A stretch of 64,000 bases of DNA from Phaseolus vulgaris (taxonomy: Eukaryota; Streptophyta; Magnoliopsida; Fabales; Fabaceae), in the NCBI RefSeq assembly GCF_000499845.2, contig NC_023749.2, forward strand, positions 26,169,695-26,233,694. The letters are read 5' to 3'. Below, piece by piece: positions 29,543 to 41,547 of the stretch. The position numbers were made by a program, and so were the translations under genes. Each line of letters opens with the position of its first letter. The first letter of the stretch is position 1. The notes below the pieces were generated by a model that did no database searches, was not told the DNA's origin, and saw only the letters and a program-made list of their open reading frames with translations.

Positions 29543-30362
29543 TGTACCGCCCTGGTAGTCGGAAGTGATGACGTGGCACCAAGCTACAGTGTAGGCGTGT
29601 TGACAAGACGCCAGGCTGGCAGAAGGGAAAGAAGTCGGGGGGCTCGTGAAGTCGCCAGTTATTAAGTTGGCGTGTTCCGATCTCTAGCATACCAGAATCG
29701 GCGATCACCGGGTTAAAGATGAAGTCGCCAGATGTAAACTCAGGCGACCTAGTGATTGGAGATCGCCAGAGCAAGCACATCGCCGGAGATTAAGGTGGTG
29801 AGGATTATGAAGGCGGCCGGCGAGACCACAGGGAAGGTGTACGAAGGCACCCTAACTCGCCAATTCCAGTAGAGATCGCGCTCCCAAGTTAGCTATGCAC
29901 TGGGCAGTACCATGCATAAGTAACTTAGCCAAAAGAGAGTCAGAAGCAGCGCCCAAGTCAAGGAGGCTCCAGATGGTGGCACGTGTACGACTGGATGCGA
30001 GCCACGTGTTCAGGTCTGTAACTACCAGGAGAGAGAAAGTAACCAGGTATTTAAGGGTTTCTCAACGAACTTTCGAGGTACGCACGTTCAGATTATACTC
30101 TTTACGCTTGCGAGTTCTTGAGCATACTGTGAGAGAGAACATTGCACGGTTCCTTGAGAGTTCTTGAGTGTTATTGCTTTTAGTATTTGGTGGTTCGGTC
30201 ACTGACTTGGGCGTTGGAGTGCGATCGGCCGCAGCGGCGCCGCTCTGTTCTTTTGCAGGTTCTTGAGGTGGATCTTGGCGGAGGACGGAGGTTGAAGCGG
30301 TGCACACGTCGATCCAAGTTTGATGAGGCAAGTTCCAACGTTCTGGTCAACAGGCAGGATCA
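29543..30362 (+). repeat. Tat-4 5' LTR (820 bp)
   Basis: Runs from TGTACCGCCCTGGTAGTCGG to GGCAGGATCA. Two CACGTG cores (29980, 30003) lie upstream of the TATA-like TATTTAAG at 30048. The GC-rich stretch GCGGCCGCAGCGGCGCC-type block lies near 30227. Confidence 0.95.
30048..30055 (+). promoter_or_regulatory. LTR TATA-like box (Tat-4, 5' LTR)
   Basis: TATTTAAG at the position of TATATAAG in Tat-1 and Tat-3. The copy in the 3' LTR is at 41233-41240. Confidence 0.45.
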
Positions 30363-30364
30363 CC

Positions 30365-30382
30365 AGGCGCCCACCGTGGGGC
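30365..30382 (+). promoter_or_regulatory. Primer-binding site, first base changed (Tat-4)
   Basis: AGGCGCCCACCGTGGGGC; the first base is A where the Tat-1 and Tat-2 sites have T. Otherwise it is identical to Tat-2. A mismatch to the tRNA CCA end could weaken priming or simply be later mutation. Confidence 0.75.
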
Positions 30383-30820
30383 CGTGTAAAACCTGTTCCC
30401 ATCCACAGCGTGAGTTCTTGGAGGTTTTCGTAGTTTTCTGCGTGGTTGTGTGCTGGTGCAACCACTGTTCGCTGTTCGTTTGAGATTTGTTCGGTGATTT
30501 CGCGTTTTCCACCGTTCGTTCGGGTTTTTGTTCGGTGAAGTGAGGTTTTCTGCTGTTTACGCGAGATTTGTTCGGTGAAGTTTGAGTTCTTTGGCTCGTT
30601 GTGTTATCCGTAGGAGAAGCGGTGGTTTCTGGTGGAGTTGCAGGTTTCTTTGGAGGATTCGCGGTGTTCTTGAGTTTTTTTGCGAAGTTTTGCGAGGTTC
30701 TGACCGATTGATCGCTGAATCAATCGTAGCTGAAGTAAGTGTTGTTCGCTGCATTCTGTGATTCGCCAAGTTTCATGAGAAAAATGAGAAGCAATCGTTC
30801 AAGTCCAGTCGCCCGTCGCC

Positions 30821-33800
30821 ATGACCATGGCGCAGATGGCAGAGATGATGCGTTCGTTGCAGGCAACTGTGGAAGCCTCGCGCATAGAACAGGCGAGAAT
30901 GCATGAGGACCTGGCCGCCTCTCGCGCCAGGAATGATGAGCTTAGCAAGGTGACTGAGGAGCTGCGTCGAGCTCTTCAGGAGCAGCAAGGGCGTTCTATT
31001 GCTGAAGAGTTTGCGCCGTCGTCACCACCTCGTTTTTTTCCTATGCCTTTCGCTCAGGCGATTTCTGACACGCCTATTCCTGCGAGTGTGGTTTCTGTTA
31101 AGGCTGTTTTCACCGGCGTGGAGGATCCTGAGGCTCATCTCACCATGTTCCATACGCAGATGATGTTGTCAAGGGGATCAGACGCCGTCTACTGCAAGAT
31201 GTTCGTGAGCACACTCCAGTGAACGGCGCTGGAATGGTTTGTGAGCCTGCCTAACGGTTACATTACCAATTTCCAACAGTTCTCGAAGATTTTCGTCGAG
31301 CAGTACATCGTGAATAAGGCACCGCCCAGGGTGTCTTATGATTTGTTTGATATAAGGCAATATCAGGGAGAGTCCCTCAGGGACTACCTAAATCGCTTTG
31401 GGGCGCAGATGGTCAGATCGCCGGCCAAAGATGAAGAAATGCTGGTCTACGCATTTAAGAAGGGCGTGCTGCCGGGACCATTTTGCGAGGCATTGATCAG
31501 GGCTCACCCCGCCACGTTTGCTGAGGTTAGGCGACTTGCGCTGGCCCACATCGCCGACGAGAGCGAAGTCGCCGAGAAGAGAGGAAGCGTGGTCCCGCTA
31601 GGCCACGCGCCCAGACCAGGATCCAGCCATAGAGGGTGCTGGAGACAGCGGCGGCCAGAAGGGATCACAGGACTCGCCATCCTTATGATCCAAGGAAGAA
31701 CAAGGGTAGGGGCCAAGGACGCCAGCAACCAGCACGCCGGGAATACAATCGCCCGCCTAAGCACAAGTTTGTCATGGGTTTGGCGGACCTGATCGCCATT
31801 CCCAATATATCTGCTAGGTTGAAGGCGCCAGAAAAGGTGGGCGACAAGGTGCTGGGACCAAAGCCAGACGCCTGGTATGAGTTTCACCAGGGCTTTGGCC
31901 ATACAGTGGACTCGTGCTTGGCATTAGGATACCGGCTCGACGATCTGGTTAAGAGCGGGTTCCTAAACGACTATTTGTTGGATAGAAGGACGGGGGGCGC
32001 GTCGAGCTCCCAACCAGCAGGTGCTGAGGCTCAGCAGCACGAGATGCCTATGCACGGGGAAATCCACACCATTGCAGGGGGTTTCTCAGGAGGTGGATGC
32101 ACCGCATCACAGAGGAAGAGGTACGCGAGGTCTGTGATGACGGTGGATATGTTTGAAGACCACTCGCCGGAAGTGGATATTACATTCACCAAGCAAGATC
32201 TTCGGGATGTTGTGCCTCATGACAACGATCCCATTGTAATTTCGTTGATCACAGCAGGAAGAAAGGTCCACAGGGTGCTGGTGGACCAAGGAAGCTCGGC
32301 AGACGTAATGTTCTGGCCGACTTTCACGCAGTTGGAGCTGCCCCTTGACCAGCTGAGGCCCTATGGAGGGTGTTTGTATGGTTTCGCTGGTGACCAGGTG
32401 GAGGTCAGGGGGTACATAGAATTGAGGACAACGTTTACAGATGTGGCGGGTTCAAGAACGGAGAAAATTAAATACCTCGTTGTAAACGCCCCTTCAGCAT
32501 ACAACATCCTGTTGGGAAGACCTACGCTCAACAGGATAGGCGCCATACCGTCGACCCGGCACATGAAGGTGAAGTTGCCGTCTATGGAGGGGGTGGTGAT
32601 CACCATCAAATCCGATCAGAAAGAAGCGAAGAAGTGCTATGAGAATAGCCTGAAAAACAAGAGATCGGTGAGTTACGTAACGACCACCCCGCCTCCTGGT
32701 GTGAAGCCCAGATCGACGGTAGGGACGTGGAGATGGTGGACGCTGAGCTGGGGGAGGGGAACGCTGGTCTGGAGGAGGAAGAGGCAAGGAATCGCCCTGA
32801 GGAAGCGAGAGAACTGGGAATCGCCAGAGCGGTGATCGCCAGAGAAACCAGACCAAAACCCGTCGAGCAGTGGCTCGAGAGAGAAATCGGGGGAAAGATC
32901 TTCAAGCTAGGAAGATCCCTGGAGGGTGAGCTCCAGGACCAGATCGCCAAGGTGATAGAACGGCATCTGGATGCGTTTGCATGGTCCGCTTCGGACATGC
33001 CCGGGATCGATCCCGACTTCTTGTGCTATCATCTGGCGATGGACAACTTGGTAAGACCAGTGCGACAAAGAAGAAGAAAGTTCAACGAGGAGAGGAGGCA
33101 GGCGATTAGGGACGAAACACAAAAACTCCTCGCTGCAGGCCACATCAGGGAAGTCCAGTGCCCTGAATGGCTGGCAAATGTCGTGCTGGTGAAGAAGAGT
33201 AATGGGAAATGGCGCATGTGCGTCGATTTCACCGATCTGAATAAAGCTTGCCCGAAGGACTCATATCCTTTGCCAAGCATTGATGCCCTGGTGGACAGTG
33301 CTGCAGGGTGTAAGTTGTTGAGCTTCCTGGATGCCTTCTCGGGGTATAATCAGATAAAGATGCATCCCATGGATGAAGAGAAGACCGCCTTCATGACCGA
33401 GAGATCGTGCTACTGCTATAAGGTGATGCCGGGCTGAAGAACGCGGGGGCCACGTACCAGAGGTTGATGGATCGAGTACTTGCACCGATACTGGGAAGGA
33501 ATGTGCAAGCGTACGTCGATGACATGGTCGTGACCTCGCCAGAGAAAAGCAAGCACGTTGCAGACTTGGAGGAGTTGTTCACGACGATCGCCATGTTCAA
33601 ATTGAAGCTGAATCCAGAGAAATGCATTTTCGGCGTGGAGGCTGGAAAGTTTTTGGGTTTCCTCTTAACTGAAAGAGGCATAGAGGCCAACCCTGATAAG
33701 TGTGCCGCCATCTTGGCGATGAGGAGCCCAGCTACGGTGAAGGAGGTTCAACAGCTAACAGGTCGGATGGCAGCCCTGTCTCGCTTCGTGTCAGCTAGCG

Positions 33801-36169
33801 GAGAAAAGGGCCATCCCTATTTTCAGTGCCTAAGGAGGAATAACAAGTTTGCTTGGACGAAGGAGTGCGAGGAAGCCTTCGTCAAGCTGAAGGAATATCT
33901 GGCGAGCCCACCGGTTCTGTGTAAACCGCTGGCGGGAACCCCTCTCAGGTTGTATTTTGCTGTAACTGAGAGGGCGGTGAGTGCGGTGCTCGCCCAGGAT
34001 CAAGATCAGGCTCAGAAGCCTATTTATTTTGTTAGTAAGGTGTTGCTGGGCCCCGAAACGAGATATCAGGCCCTGGAAAAGGCTGCGCTGGCTGTGGTAT
34101 TTTCGGCGAGGAGGTTGCGCCACTATTTCCATAGCTTCACCATACTGGTGATGACTGACCTACCCATCCAGAAGGTCTTAAAGAAGCCTGACGTTGCGGG
34201 AAGGATGGTGAAGTGGGCGGTAGAATTGTCAGAATTTGATATTAAGTATGAGCCCCGAGGCCCGATCAAGGGGCAAATCTTTGCAGATTTCGTGGTCGAG
34301 CTCTCATCCGAAGCAACATGAGTTGAAGGGGACGACTTCCGTTGGGTACTCTCGGTGGATGGATCGTCAAACCAGCAGGGTAGCGGTGCTGGAGTCATCT
34401 TGGAAGGACCCAACGGCGTGCTGATCGAACAATCTTTGAGGTTTGCCTTCAAAGCCAGCAACAATCAAGCAGAATATGAGGCGCTGATCGCCGGGATTTT
34501 GCTGGCCAAAGAGATGGGAGCCAGGGTGTTGATGGCTAAGAGTGACTCGCTGCTAGTCACGAGACAAGTAACAGGCGAATTCCAGGCTAAAGATCCACAT
34601 ATGGCAGCTTACTTGGAGTATGTGCTGGAATTGAAAAGTTCCTTTGCCTCTTTTGAAGTGGTGCATGTGCCCAGAGAGCAGAATGCCCGAGCTGACTTGC
34701 TGGCCAAGCTCGCCAGTTCAGGCAAGGGGGGTAGGCAGAGGACAGTGATTCAAGAAACTCTGAAGACGCCGAGGGCATTTGTAGCAGATCACCTGGTTCT
34801 TCAGATAAGCAGGTCGACGGAAAAAGCGGCAAGAAGTCACAAGTCTTTAACGCAAGAAACGTTGAGATCGCCGAGAATTAGAGCGTGTCGGGGAGAGAGG
34901 GTGAACATGACACAGGTCTGCGCTACCCATGAGCCAGACACCTGGATAACACAGTACAAGCGGTGCCTGGCAGATGGCCTTCTCCCGCTGGATCCGGCAG
35001 AGGCTAGGAAGGTAAAGAAAAATTCTAGCAAGTACACATTGATTGATGGCGATCTGTACAGGTTTGGGTTCACTCACCCACTCCTGGAATGTATACATGG
35101 CGAGAAGTGCACGAGAATCATGGCAGAGCTCCACGAAGGAATATGCGGAAGCCACGTCGGGGGTCGAGCTCTGGCCGCAAGGACTCTGCGTGCAGGTTAC
35201 TACTGGCCATCGATGAGAGAAGACTACAAGAAGTATGCCCAATGTTGCAAACAATGCCAACAGCACGCCGATTGGCACAAGGCGCCTCCCGAGGAGTTGA
35301 AGTCGATCTACAGCCCTTGGCCGTTTCATACTTGGGGAATCGACATCCTGGGACCTTTCCCGCTGGCGATCAGGCAGATGAAGTACTTGGTGGTGGCGAT
35401 TGAGTATTTCACCAAGTGGATCGAAGCAGAACCAGTGGCCCAGATCACCGCACACAAGATCGAAGGTTTCGTGTGGAAGAACATTGTGTGCCGATTTGGA
35501 GTGCCCAAGCGCCTGGTGTCGGACAATGGGACTCAGTTTGCAAGCCACTTGTTGAAGAAGCTGTGCGAAGGGGTGGGAATTCAACAAGTGTTTGCATCCG
35601 TCGAGCACCCTCAGATGAATGGCCAGGTGGAGTCAGCTATTCGGGTGTTGCTGAGAGGTTTGAAGAGAAGGCTAGAGAAAGCCAAAGGGAGCTGGGCTGA
35701 GGAGGTACCCCGCATAGTCTGGGCGTACCACACCACCGAGCAGTCAGGAACCCATGAGACCCCGTTCAGCTTGGTCTATGGGTGTGATGCAATGATTCCA
35801 GTAGAGATCCAGGAGAGCTCGCCGAGATTCCAGAACTTCGTAGAGGAAGACTCGAATGAAGAGAGAAGGCTGAACCTGGATCTACTGGATGAGGTCAGGG
35901 AAGAGGCGAGATTGAAGGCTGAAGCGGTGAAGAGAAGGATTGAACGAAGATACAACTCGAAGGTGATGCCAAGACAGTTTAGAGAAGGCGACCTGGTGAT
36001 GAGGAAAGCCCACCAGTACGAGATGGAGAATAAACTGTCGCCCAAGTGGACGAGGCCGTTCAGAATAACCGAGGCGCTCGGGAACGGCGCCTACCGATTA
36101 GAGACATTGGAAGGAGGGGCGATTCCTCGCACTTGGAACACCACGCACCTGAAGTTGTATTACAGTTAA
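30821..36169 (+). pseudogene. gag-pol: Tat-4 gag-pol, six disabling lesions
   Basis: The ATG at 30821 opens a gag with an N-terminal coiled coil and the gag core. Its knuckle has Tyr for the first Cys (YEFHQGFGHTVDSC, near 31876). Then come protease (DQGSS near 32284), RT (YVDDM, 33512-33526), gypsy RNase H, archaeal-type RNase H (from 34355: VDGSS, AEYEAL, KSDSLL) and integrase (HEGICGSH, CKQCQQH, WGIDILGPFP, SDNGTQF, NGQVES), ending THLKLYYS. There is no chromodomain. Lesions: TGA 31220-31222; a frameshift near 31600; TAG 31630-31632; a frameshift near 32710; a 4 bp deletion near 33429; TGA 34319-34321. The last 604 codons (34355-36169) are uninterrupted. At least three stops fit C-to-T or G-to-T changes. 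Confidence 0.94.
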
Positions 36170-36230
36170 GAAGCCTTGTAAGTAAAGACAAACACGAAGT
36201 TATATTACAATGTCTCTGTTAAAACAGTTT

Positions 36231-36284
36231 GAAGGGGGCACTCTTTTTTCCCTAAGGAGGGATTTTAATGAGGCCCCCCAATAA
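36231..36284 (+). other. Conserved post-pol block (Tat-4)
   Basis: GAAGGGGGCACTC, then TTTTTTCCCTAAGGAGGG and ATTTTAATGAGGCC, about 62 bp after the pol stop; same block as in Tat-2, Tat-3 and Tat-5. Confidence 0.6.
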
Positions 36285-36414
36285 AGAGAAGTTTTCAAAG
36301 TACAAGTTGTTTTAGATTGCGTGCCTGTTGCTTTCAGAAAGTTTTGAAGAAAGACCTTGTCACTTATATGTGACTTAAGGCAAGTTAAAGATATATTGCA
36401 TGCTTTCTAAAAAG

Positions 36415-36900
36415 TTTTAAGTCCTCATCGTCTTTCAGCGATCGGAGGCACCAGTTAAAAGTTTTAAGTCCTCATCGTCTTTCGGCGATCAGAGGCACCA
36501 GTTAAAGTTTTTAGTCCTCATCGTTTTCCAGCGATCGGAGGCATCAGTTAAAGTTTTAAGTCCTCATCGTCTCTCGGCGATCAGAGGCACCAGTTAAAAG
36601 ACCTCAACGCCCTCGCGCGTCCTGAGGCGAGTTAAAGACCTCCTCGCCGTCGAGCGATTGCAGGCGAGGAAGAGCGAAAAGTCCTCAGTGTTTCTGGGGG
36701 CGAGAAGATGTAACCCCTGGGGCAATGTAGAGGCACCAGTAAAAAGTCCTCAGTGTTTCTGGGGGGGAGGAGATGTAACCCCTGGGGCAATGTAGAGGCA
36801 CGATTTAAAGAACTTCTCGCCAATGAGCGAGTTCAGGCGAGTTAAAGACCTTCTCTCCTATGAGCGAGTTCAGGCAAGATAAAATCCTTCTCGTCTCGAA
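36415..36900 (+). repeat. Tandem GC-rich repeats of Tat-4
   Basis: About four units of 47-49 bp (AAGTCCTCATCGTCTTTC, then AGCGATCGGAGGCACCAGTT) at 36415-36600 are followed by a longer unit of about 68 bp repeated at 36680-36800 (GTGTTTCTGGGGG, GGCAATGTAGAGGCAC), then GAGCGAGTTCAGGCGAG units to 36900. Tat-3 has the same classes in the same order, inverted. Confidence 0.75.
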
Positions 36901-37504
36901 CGAGTTCAGGTATGGTGTAAAGGGTGGAAGAAGTTTGGAAGGTGGCTAAGGTAGGTTCGAAGAGAGCGCCTAGCCACCCGGTCTTTTGTTCTGAAGTTCA
37001 GGAAGGTAGAGAAGGATCCGAAAGGCGCCTCTACCCCAGATAAAGAACAATGGCCAAGGTATGAAGCCAGAAAGAAGCTGATATCGCCAAGAGTCTTTGG
37101 CGACCAGAAAAAGTTCAAACAGCGGCGAGAAAGTTAAAAACCCGTTTTGATGAAGCAGATCCGGTGAAGCAATGTTTTAAGCCAATAGTTGAGTTAAAGT
37201 TCGTTGTTTGAAGAGTAATTTTGCGCTAAGGTTGATTGCCTTAAGATTAAAGTGATTATTATTCGAAGTTGAAATGGTTCGAAACAGTTAAGTACAAGAT
37301 CGTGCCTACGAAATTACTAAGTCATTTCTCTGAAGTAAATTGCGCAAGGGAAGTTAAAGCAGCTAAAGAAGATATAAGAGGGAATACACAGACTTTGTCA
37401 TTAAAATGAGTATCAGTTCAAGAACACATATACAGAAAAAGGAAAAAGTTCATTACAATTATATGCAAAGAGAAAACATAAAGGTAGTGGATGGAGGAAA
37501 TTGA
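36901..37504. other. Tat-4 noncoding region before the antisense gene
   Basis: No coding signal. It matches in order the equivalent region of Tat-2 (15780-16545). It is the 3' flank of the antisense gene. Confidence 0.6.
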
Positions 37505-40127
37505 TCAGTCTTCAGCAGGAACCACCTTTCCATCCACCACCTCATTGTTAAGGGACACCATGCTAAGATCCAGATCGGGGAACAAGCAGGCGAACTGTTC
37601 CCGTGCAGCCTCGAATCCAGCAGCCAGAATCTGGGCAGAACTCAGATTAAGTTCTTCAATTTGTTTCTTGAGTTCTTCAGTTTGTTCCTTCAGCCCCTTG
37701 TTCTGCTGCTCCAGCTCTTCAACTTGCTTCTTGAGTTTTTCGTTGGTTTCTTGAGCCTGGAGAAGGTCTTCAGCAACCTTCTTGGATTCTGCTTGCACCT
37801 GGCCCAGTTCAGCAGCAATCTCCCCTTTTTCCTGTTGGCTTCGGCAAGCTCAGCCATGGCGTCATCCCTCGCTTTCTCCACCTTTCCAAGGAAGACCTCC
37901 CGGTCGGCTGACCTTTCTTCCAGTTTCTTCACCTTGGCGGCGTCAGCTTTTATTGAGGCCTCTAGGTCAGCCACCTTAACGCGATAAGGTACAATCTTGC
38001 TCTCCAGCTCAATTTTCTCTTGGGCCAGAAGCTGCACCTTGTGGCGTAGATCGGTGGCCTCCATGCGCGCCAACCGGAGCTCGGTGCTCATCGCATCTTC
38101 TACTCGGGAGTGTTCAACCTCCGCGAGTGTCAGATTGAAGGACAACTTCTCCACCTCAACCCTCATAGTGCTATTCTCAGTTCGAAGGTTGAAGAGGTCG
38201 TCCTGGAGCTTCCTGGTGGAGCTCTCCACAGCTCTAGAGATAATGGTGGGGAAGTCTTCTGCCATCATCTTCAGTTTAGCAGAGAAAGGCTCCCACATCC
38301 TCTTAACCTCAATGGAGAGACCTGCCTGTGGAGGCGCCGGTTGGGCCTGTTGTTGGCTCTCGCCGCCACCTTCTTTAGTTGGTTGATCAGCAGGTGCTTC
38401 TCGGCGAGGTGGCAACGTCGGGGATTCAGTAATTAGAATTGGAGAGCTATGAGCAACTTCATCCCCGATTGGAGCAACGTCTGCGGCTGAGGCATTTGAA
38501 GGAGGACCCCCTCCAGCTGTTGCACAAGGCGTGGAGGCGCTCGGGGGGTCCTCCATGAAGTTTGGCTCGGGGGCCTCAACCGCAGGTGGCGCAGATGCCA
38601 ATGGAATGGCTTGGACTGGTGAAGCAGGAGCTGGTGGAGGCGGCAATGATGGAGGAGGAGCAGGCGTAGACGGCGGTGTTGATGTTGGAAGAGGGGGTGG
38701 AGCAGGTGGAGAAGAAGGTGCCACCCTCTTCCTCTTCGTGACAAGGCCATCTTCGGTTACCTCGTCGTCTTCCTCTTCCTCCTCATGGACTACTTGGGGA
38801 GCTTTCCTCTTGGGTTTCCTGAGGACAAGCTTCTTGCGTTGGGTGGCGGTTTGGACATCGGGAGGTGTGGGGCCCTTGGGTGGCGATCGGCCCTGTGCGG
38901 CGGCGACCTCCACCACCGAGTTTGGTACAGTTTGTGAACCCGATGCCAGCCCGTGGGTTCGGGCGAGCGCCCTCAGTTCAGCGAGCTTGCCCTGGCCCAA
39001 CATATTATCTGCATAGGGCAAAAATGCATGGGTTAGTTCAGAGAGAAAATAAATGCATAAGGCAATTGCAGCAAAACAAATAAAGGGTGCAGAAAAATAA
39101 AACCAGAGTCTTGCGCACAACGCACAAGACGCCCAGAAACAGTTAACAGAAGTAGTATTAGAACAAGAACTTAAGCGTTCTAACCTATTCGAATTTCGAG
39201 TTGGTCCTCGAAGAACTCGAAGCAGATGAGTGTGGTGGTGAGGAAGGTGATGTTGGCGTCTGCCACACTCTTCCAGAAGAAACAGAGATCTCTGTCCAAA
39301 GCGCCCATGTTATCAAGACTTCTGGGTCTCCTGAAGCAGCTTTTGGACTCTTTGTTCCCCTTGTTTACCCAGTACAAGGGGAAACCGTCGAGCAAGGAAG
39401 CGTCCTTGTCGTTGGGGCGTATCTGGACGAACTTGCCTTTCCAGTCTTTATAGGATTGCTGGAAGATGGAGAGAATCGACCTCCCAGCAATCCCGTTCAA
39501 GCTAACCCACAGGCGATCTCCTGGGTGCTTGGCTTAAAAAAGGAACAAGAAGACATCCACAGATGCTGGCAACCCCAGGTGGTCGCACATGACTTGGAAC
39601 GCCCGCACAAACGCCCAACTGTTGGGATGAAGCTGGGTGGCGGCGATGTTGAGCTCGGTGAGAAGCTCCCTCTCAAAGCGAGTGAAGGGAAACCTGAGTT
39701 TCACCTTCTTGAATAAGGTTGTGTAAACGAAGCAGAAGGGTCCGCCGTTGTTTGCCTTGTCGTCAGCGCAAACTGGCAGGTCATGGGGGCAAGGTAGCAC
39801 CGTCATCTTCTCGTCGTGCTCCTTGTGGAATGATTGGTGAGGCTCATCCCCCTTCGTCAATCGCAAAACTGCCCCAGCAGTGTTCACAGAAGACGTTTCC
39901 CTCAACAAGGCCGAGTTGGCCCAGGGATATAGTTTTTTGAAGTCTGGTGGGGGAACGGAGGCTCCTCCGGTGACAGGCGGAGTCGCCTGGGCCAGGTTGG
40001 GGCGGGAAGGTGCAGGCCTCTCAGCCTGAGAAGATGAAGCGCCGCGTGCTCGCGGTGGGTCGTGAGCTTGTGAGGAAGGGTTTCGTGTTGAAGGAGGAGG
40101 ATTTGGGGTGATCTTTGAGCGAGTCAT
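37505..40127 (-). pseudogene. Tat-4 antisense gene, Transposase_28-like plus coiled coil
   Basis: Minus strand. Exon 1 (40127-39185, starting MTRSKIT) is 943 bp, the same length as in Tat-3, and encodes the Pro-rich head and the putative gypsy-type transposon domain (FTRFERELL, QLHPNSW). The intron (39184-39009, 176 bp) has GT-AG ends and phase 1 as in Tat-3. Exon 2 (39008-37505) encodes KRKAPQVV after a basic run, an acidic run EEEEEDDE, a Pro-rich stretch, the long coiled coil and FPDLDLSMVSLNNEVVDGK. Two lesions are visible: a stop (TAA, 39536-39534) where Tat-3 has a Glu codon, and a 1 bp deletion near 37830 in the coiled coil. Function unknown; a coiled coil with nuclear-type basic runs suggests a DNA- or chromatin-associated role (inference). 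Confidence 0.85.
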
Positions 40128-40135
40128 TGTTGAAG

Positions 40136-40369
40136 CTGCAAAGGAAGAAGAAAAGGAAAAATGATCAGGGTTCGCAGAGGCTGACTCGATCATGAAGGAA
40201 GGGTGAAAAACGAACGAACGTATGTTCGTTGTGAACGTTGACGAAGCCCTAAGTTACGAAGAAGGAGAAATAGCAAAAAACAACCCACAACGTATGCACC
40301 AGACAGTTAAAGGATGATGCGAATCGGTTAAAATGCAGGAAAAACCAGCAGAAGAAGGAAAGGAAGTAC
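40136..40369 (-). other. Putative 5' UTR intron of the Tat-4 antisense gene
   Basis: Minus-strand donor AAAAG|GTACTTCC and acceptor TTCCTTTGCAG|CTTCAAC bracket 234 bp; the ATG follows 8 bp later. It is equivalent to 18217-18454 in Tat-3. Confidence 0.5.
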
Positions 40370-40712
40370 CTTTTTATGATCGGGAAGGCGATGAAAGATG
40401 TTGGTGATTCAGAATGTTGAAGAACGTTGAGAGCTTTTTTCGCAGAAGAAGAGTTGGAGCGTCTGAGAATACGAAGAAAGTGATGGAACAGTGAAGCGAA
40501 AATGAGTTTAAGGGTTTTTCGAAATGGGTTTGGAAGCGCAAACGTTAACTGAAGGTAACCGTTGATGAAGCCATGTGTCGAGCGATGGGTGAGGGGTTTG
40601 GTGGAGCGTCAGAGGAGCAGAAAGTACAACCGCTTGGAATTCTGCGTTAGTGCCACGTAGATCGGCGTTGACGTGACTCTTTTAGTCTTTTCGCTGGACA
40701 AGTCTTCGCTTA

Positions 40713-40723
40713 AGACTGGGGGG
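40713..40723 (+). promoter_or_regulatory. Polypurine tract (Tat-4)
   Basis: AGACTGGGGGG ends four bases before the 3' LTR. Confidence 0.75.
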
Positions 40724-40727
40724 CTTG

Positions 40728-41547
40728 TGTACCGCCCTGGTAGTCGGAAGTGATGACGTGGCACCAAGCTACAGTGTAGGCGTGTTGACAAGACGCCAGG
40801 CTGGCAGAAGCGAAAGAAGTCGGGGGGCTCGTGAAGTCGCCAGTTATTAAGTTGGCGTGTTCCGATCTCTAGCATACCAGAATCGGCGATCACCGGGTTA
40901 AAGTTGAAGTCGCCAGATGTAAACTCAGGCGACCTAGTGATTGGAGATCGCCAGAGAAAGCACATCGCCGGAGATGAAGGTGGTGCAGATTATGAAGGCG
41001 GCTGGTGAGACCACAGGGAAGGTGTACGAAGGCACCCTAACTCGCCAATTCCAGTAGAGATCGCGCTCCCAAGTTAGCTATGCACTGGGCAGTACCATGC
41101 ATAAGTAACTTAGCCAAAAGAGAGTCAGAAGCAGCGCCCAAGTCAAGGAGGCTCCAGATGGTGGCACGTGTACGACTGGATGCGAGCCACGTGTTCAGGT
41201 CTGTAACTGCCAGGAGAGAGAAAGTGACCAGGTATTTAAGGGTTTCTCAACGAACTTTCGAGGTACGCACGTTCAGATTATACTCTTTACGCTTGCGAGT
41301 TCTTGAGCATACTGTGAGAGAGAACATTGCACGGTTCCTTGAGAGTTCTGGAGTGTTATTGCTCTTAGTATTTGGTGGTTCGGTCACTGACTTGGGCGTT
41401 GGAGTGCGATCGGCCGCAGCGGCGCCGCTCTGTTCTTTTGCAGGTTCTTGAGGTGGATCTTGGCGGAGGACGGAGGTTGAAGCGGTGCACACGTCGATCC
41501 AAGTTTGACGAGGCAAGTTCCAACGTTCTGGTCAAGAGGCAGGAACA
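40728..41547 (+). repeat. Tat-4 3' LTR (820 bp)
   Basis: Same length as the 5' LTR with 15 substitutions. It ends GGCAGGAACA and is followed by the duplication GTTTC. The antisense gene would be transcribed leftward from or near this LTR. Confidence 0.95.

Larger units (their letters stand above)
29543..41547 (+). mobile_element. Tat-4: structurally complete Tat element, 12,005 bp
   Basis: Both LTRs are 820 bp, begin TGTACCGCC and end ATCA or AACA. The flanking target-site duplication GTTTC (29538-29542 and 41548-41552) is perfect. I count 15 mismatches and no indels between the LTRs (about 98.2% identity). With a rate of 1.3e-8 per site per year this gives roughly 0.7 million years; slower rates give more. 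Order inside: primer site, gag-pol, post-pol block, tandem repeats, antisense gene, polypurine tract. Both genes are broken by stops and small indels, so it is not autonomous now. Confidence 0.96.

Noticed and set aside
30821..36169. Number of lesions as proof that Tat-4 arrived defective
   Set aside because: About 1.8% LTR divergence already predicts several stops and indels by neutral decay, so the lesions alone do not show mobilisation in trans.
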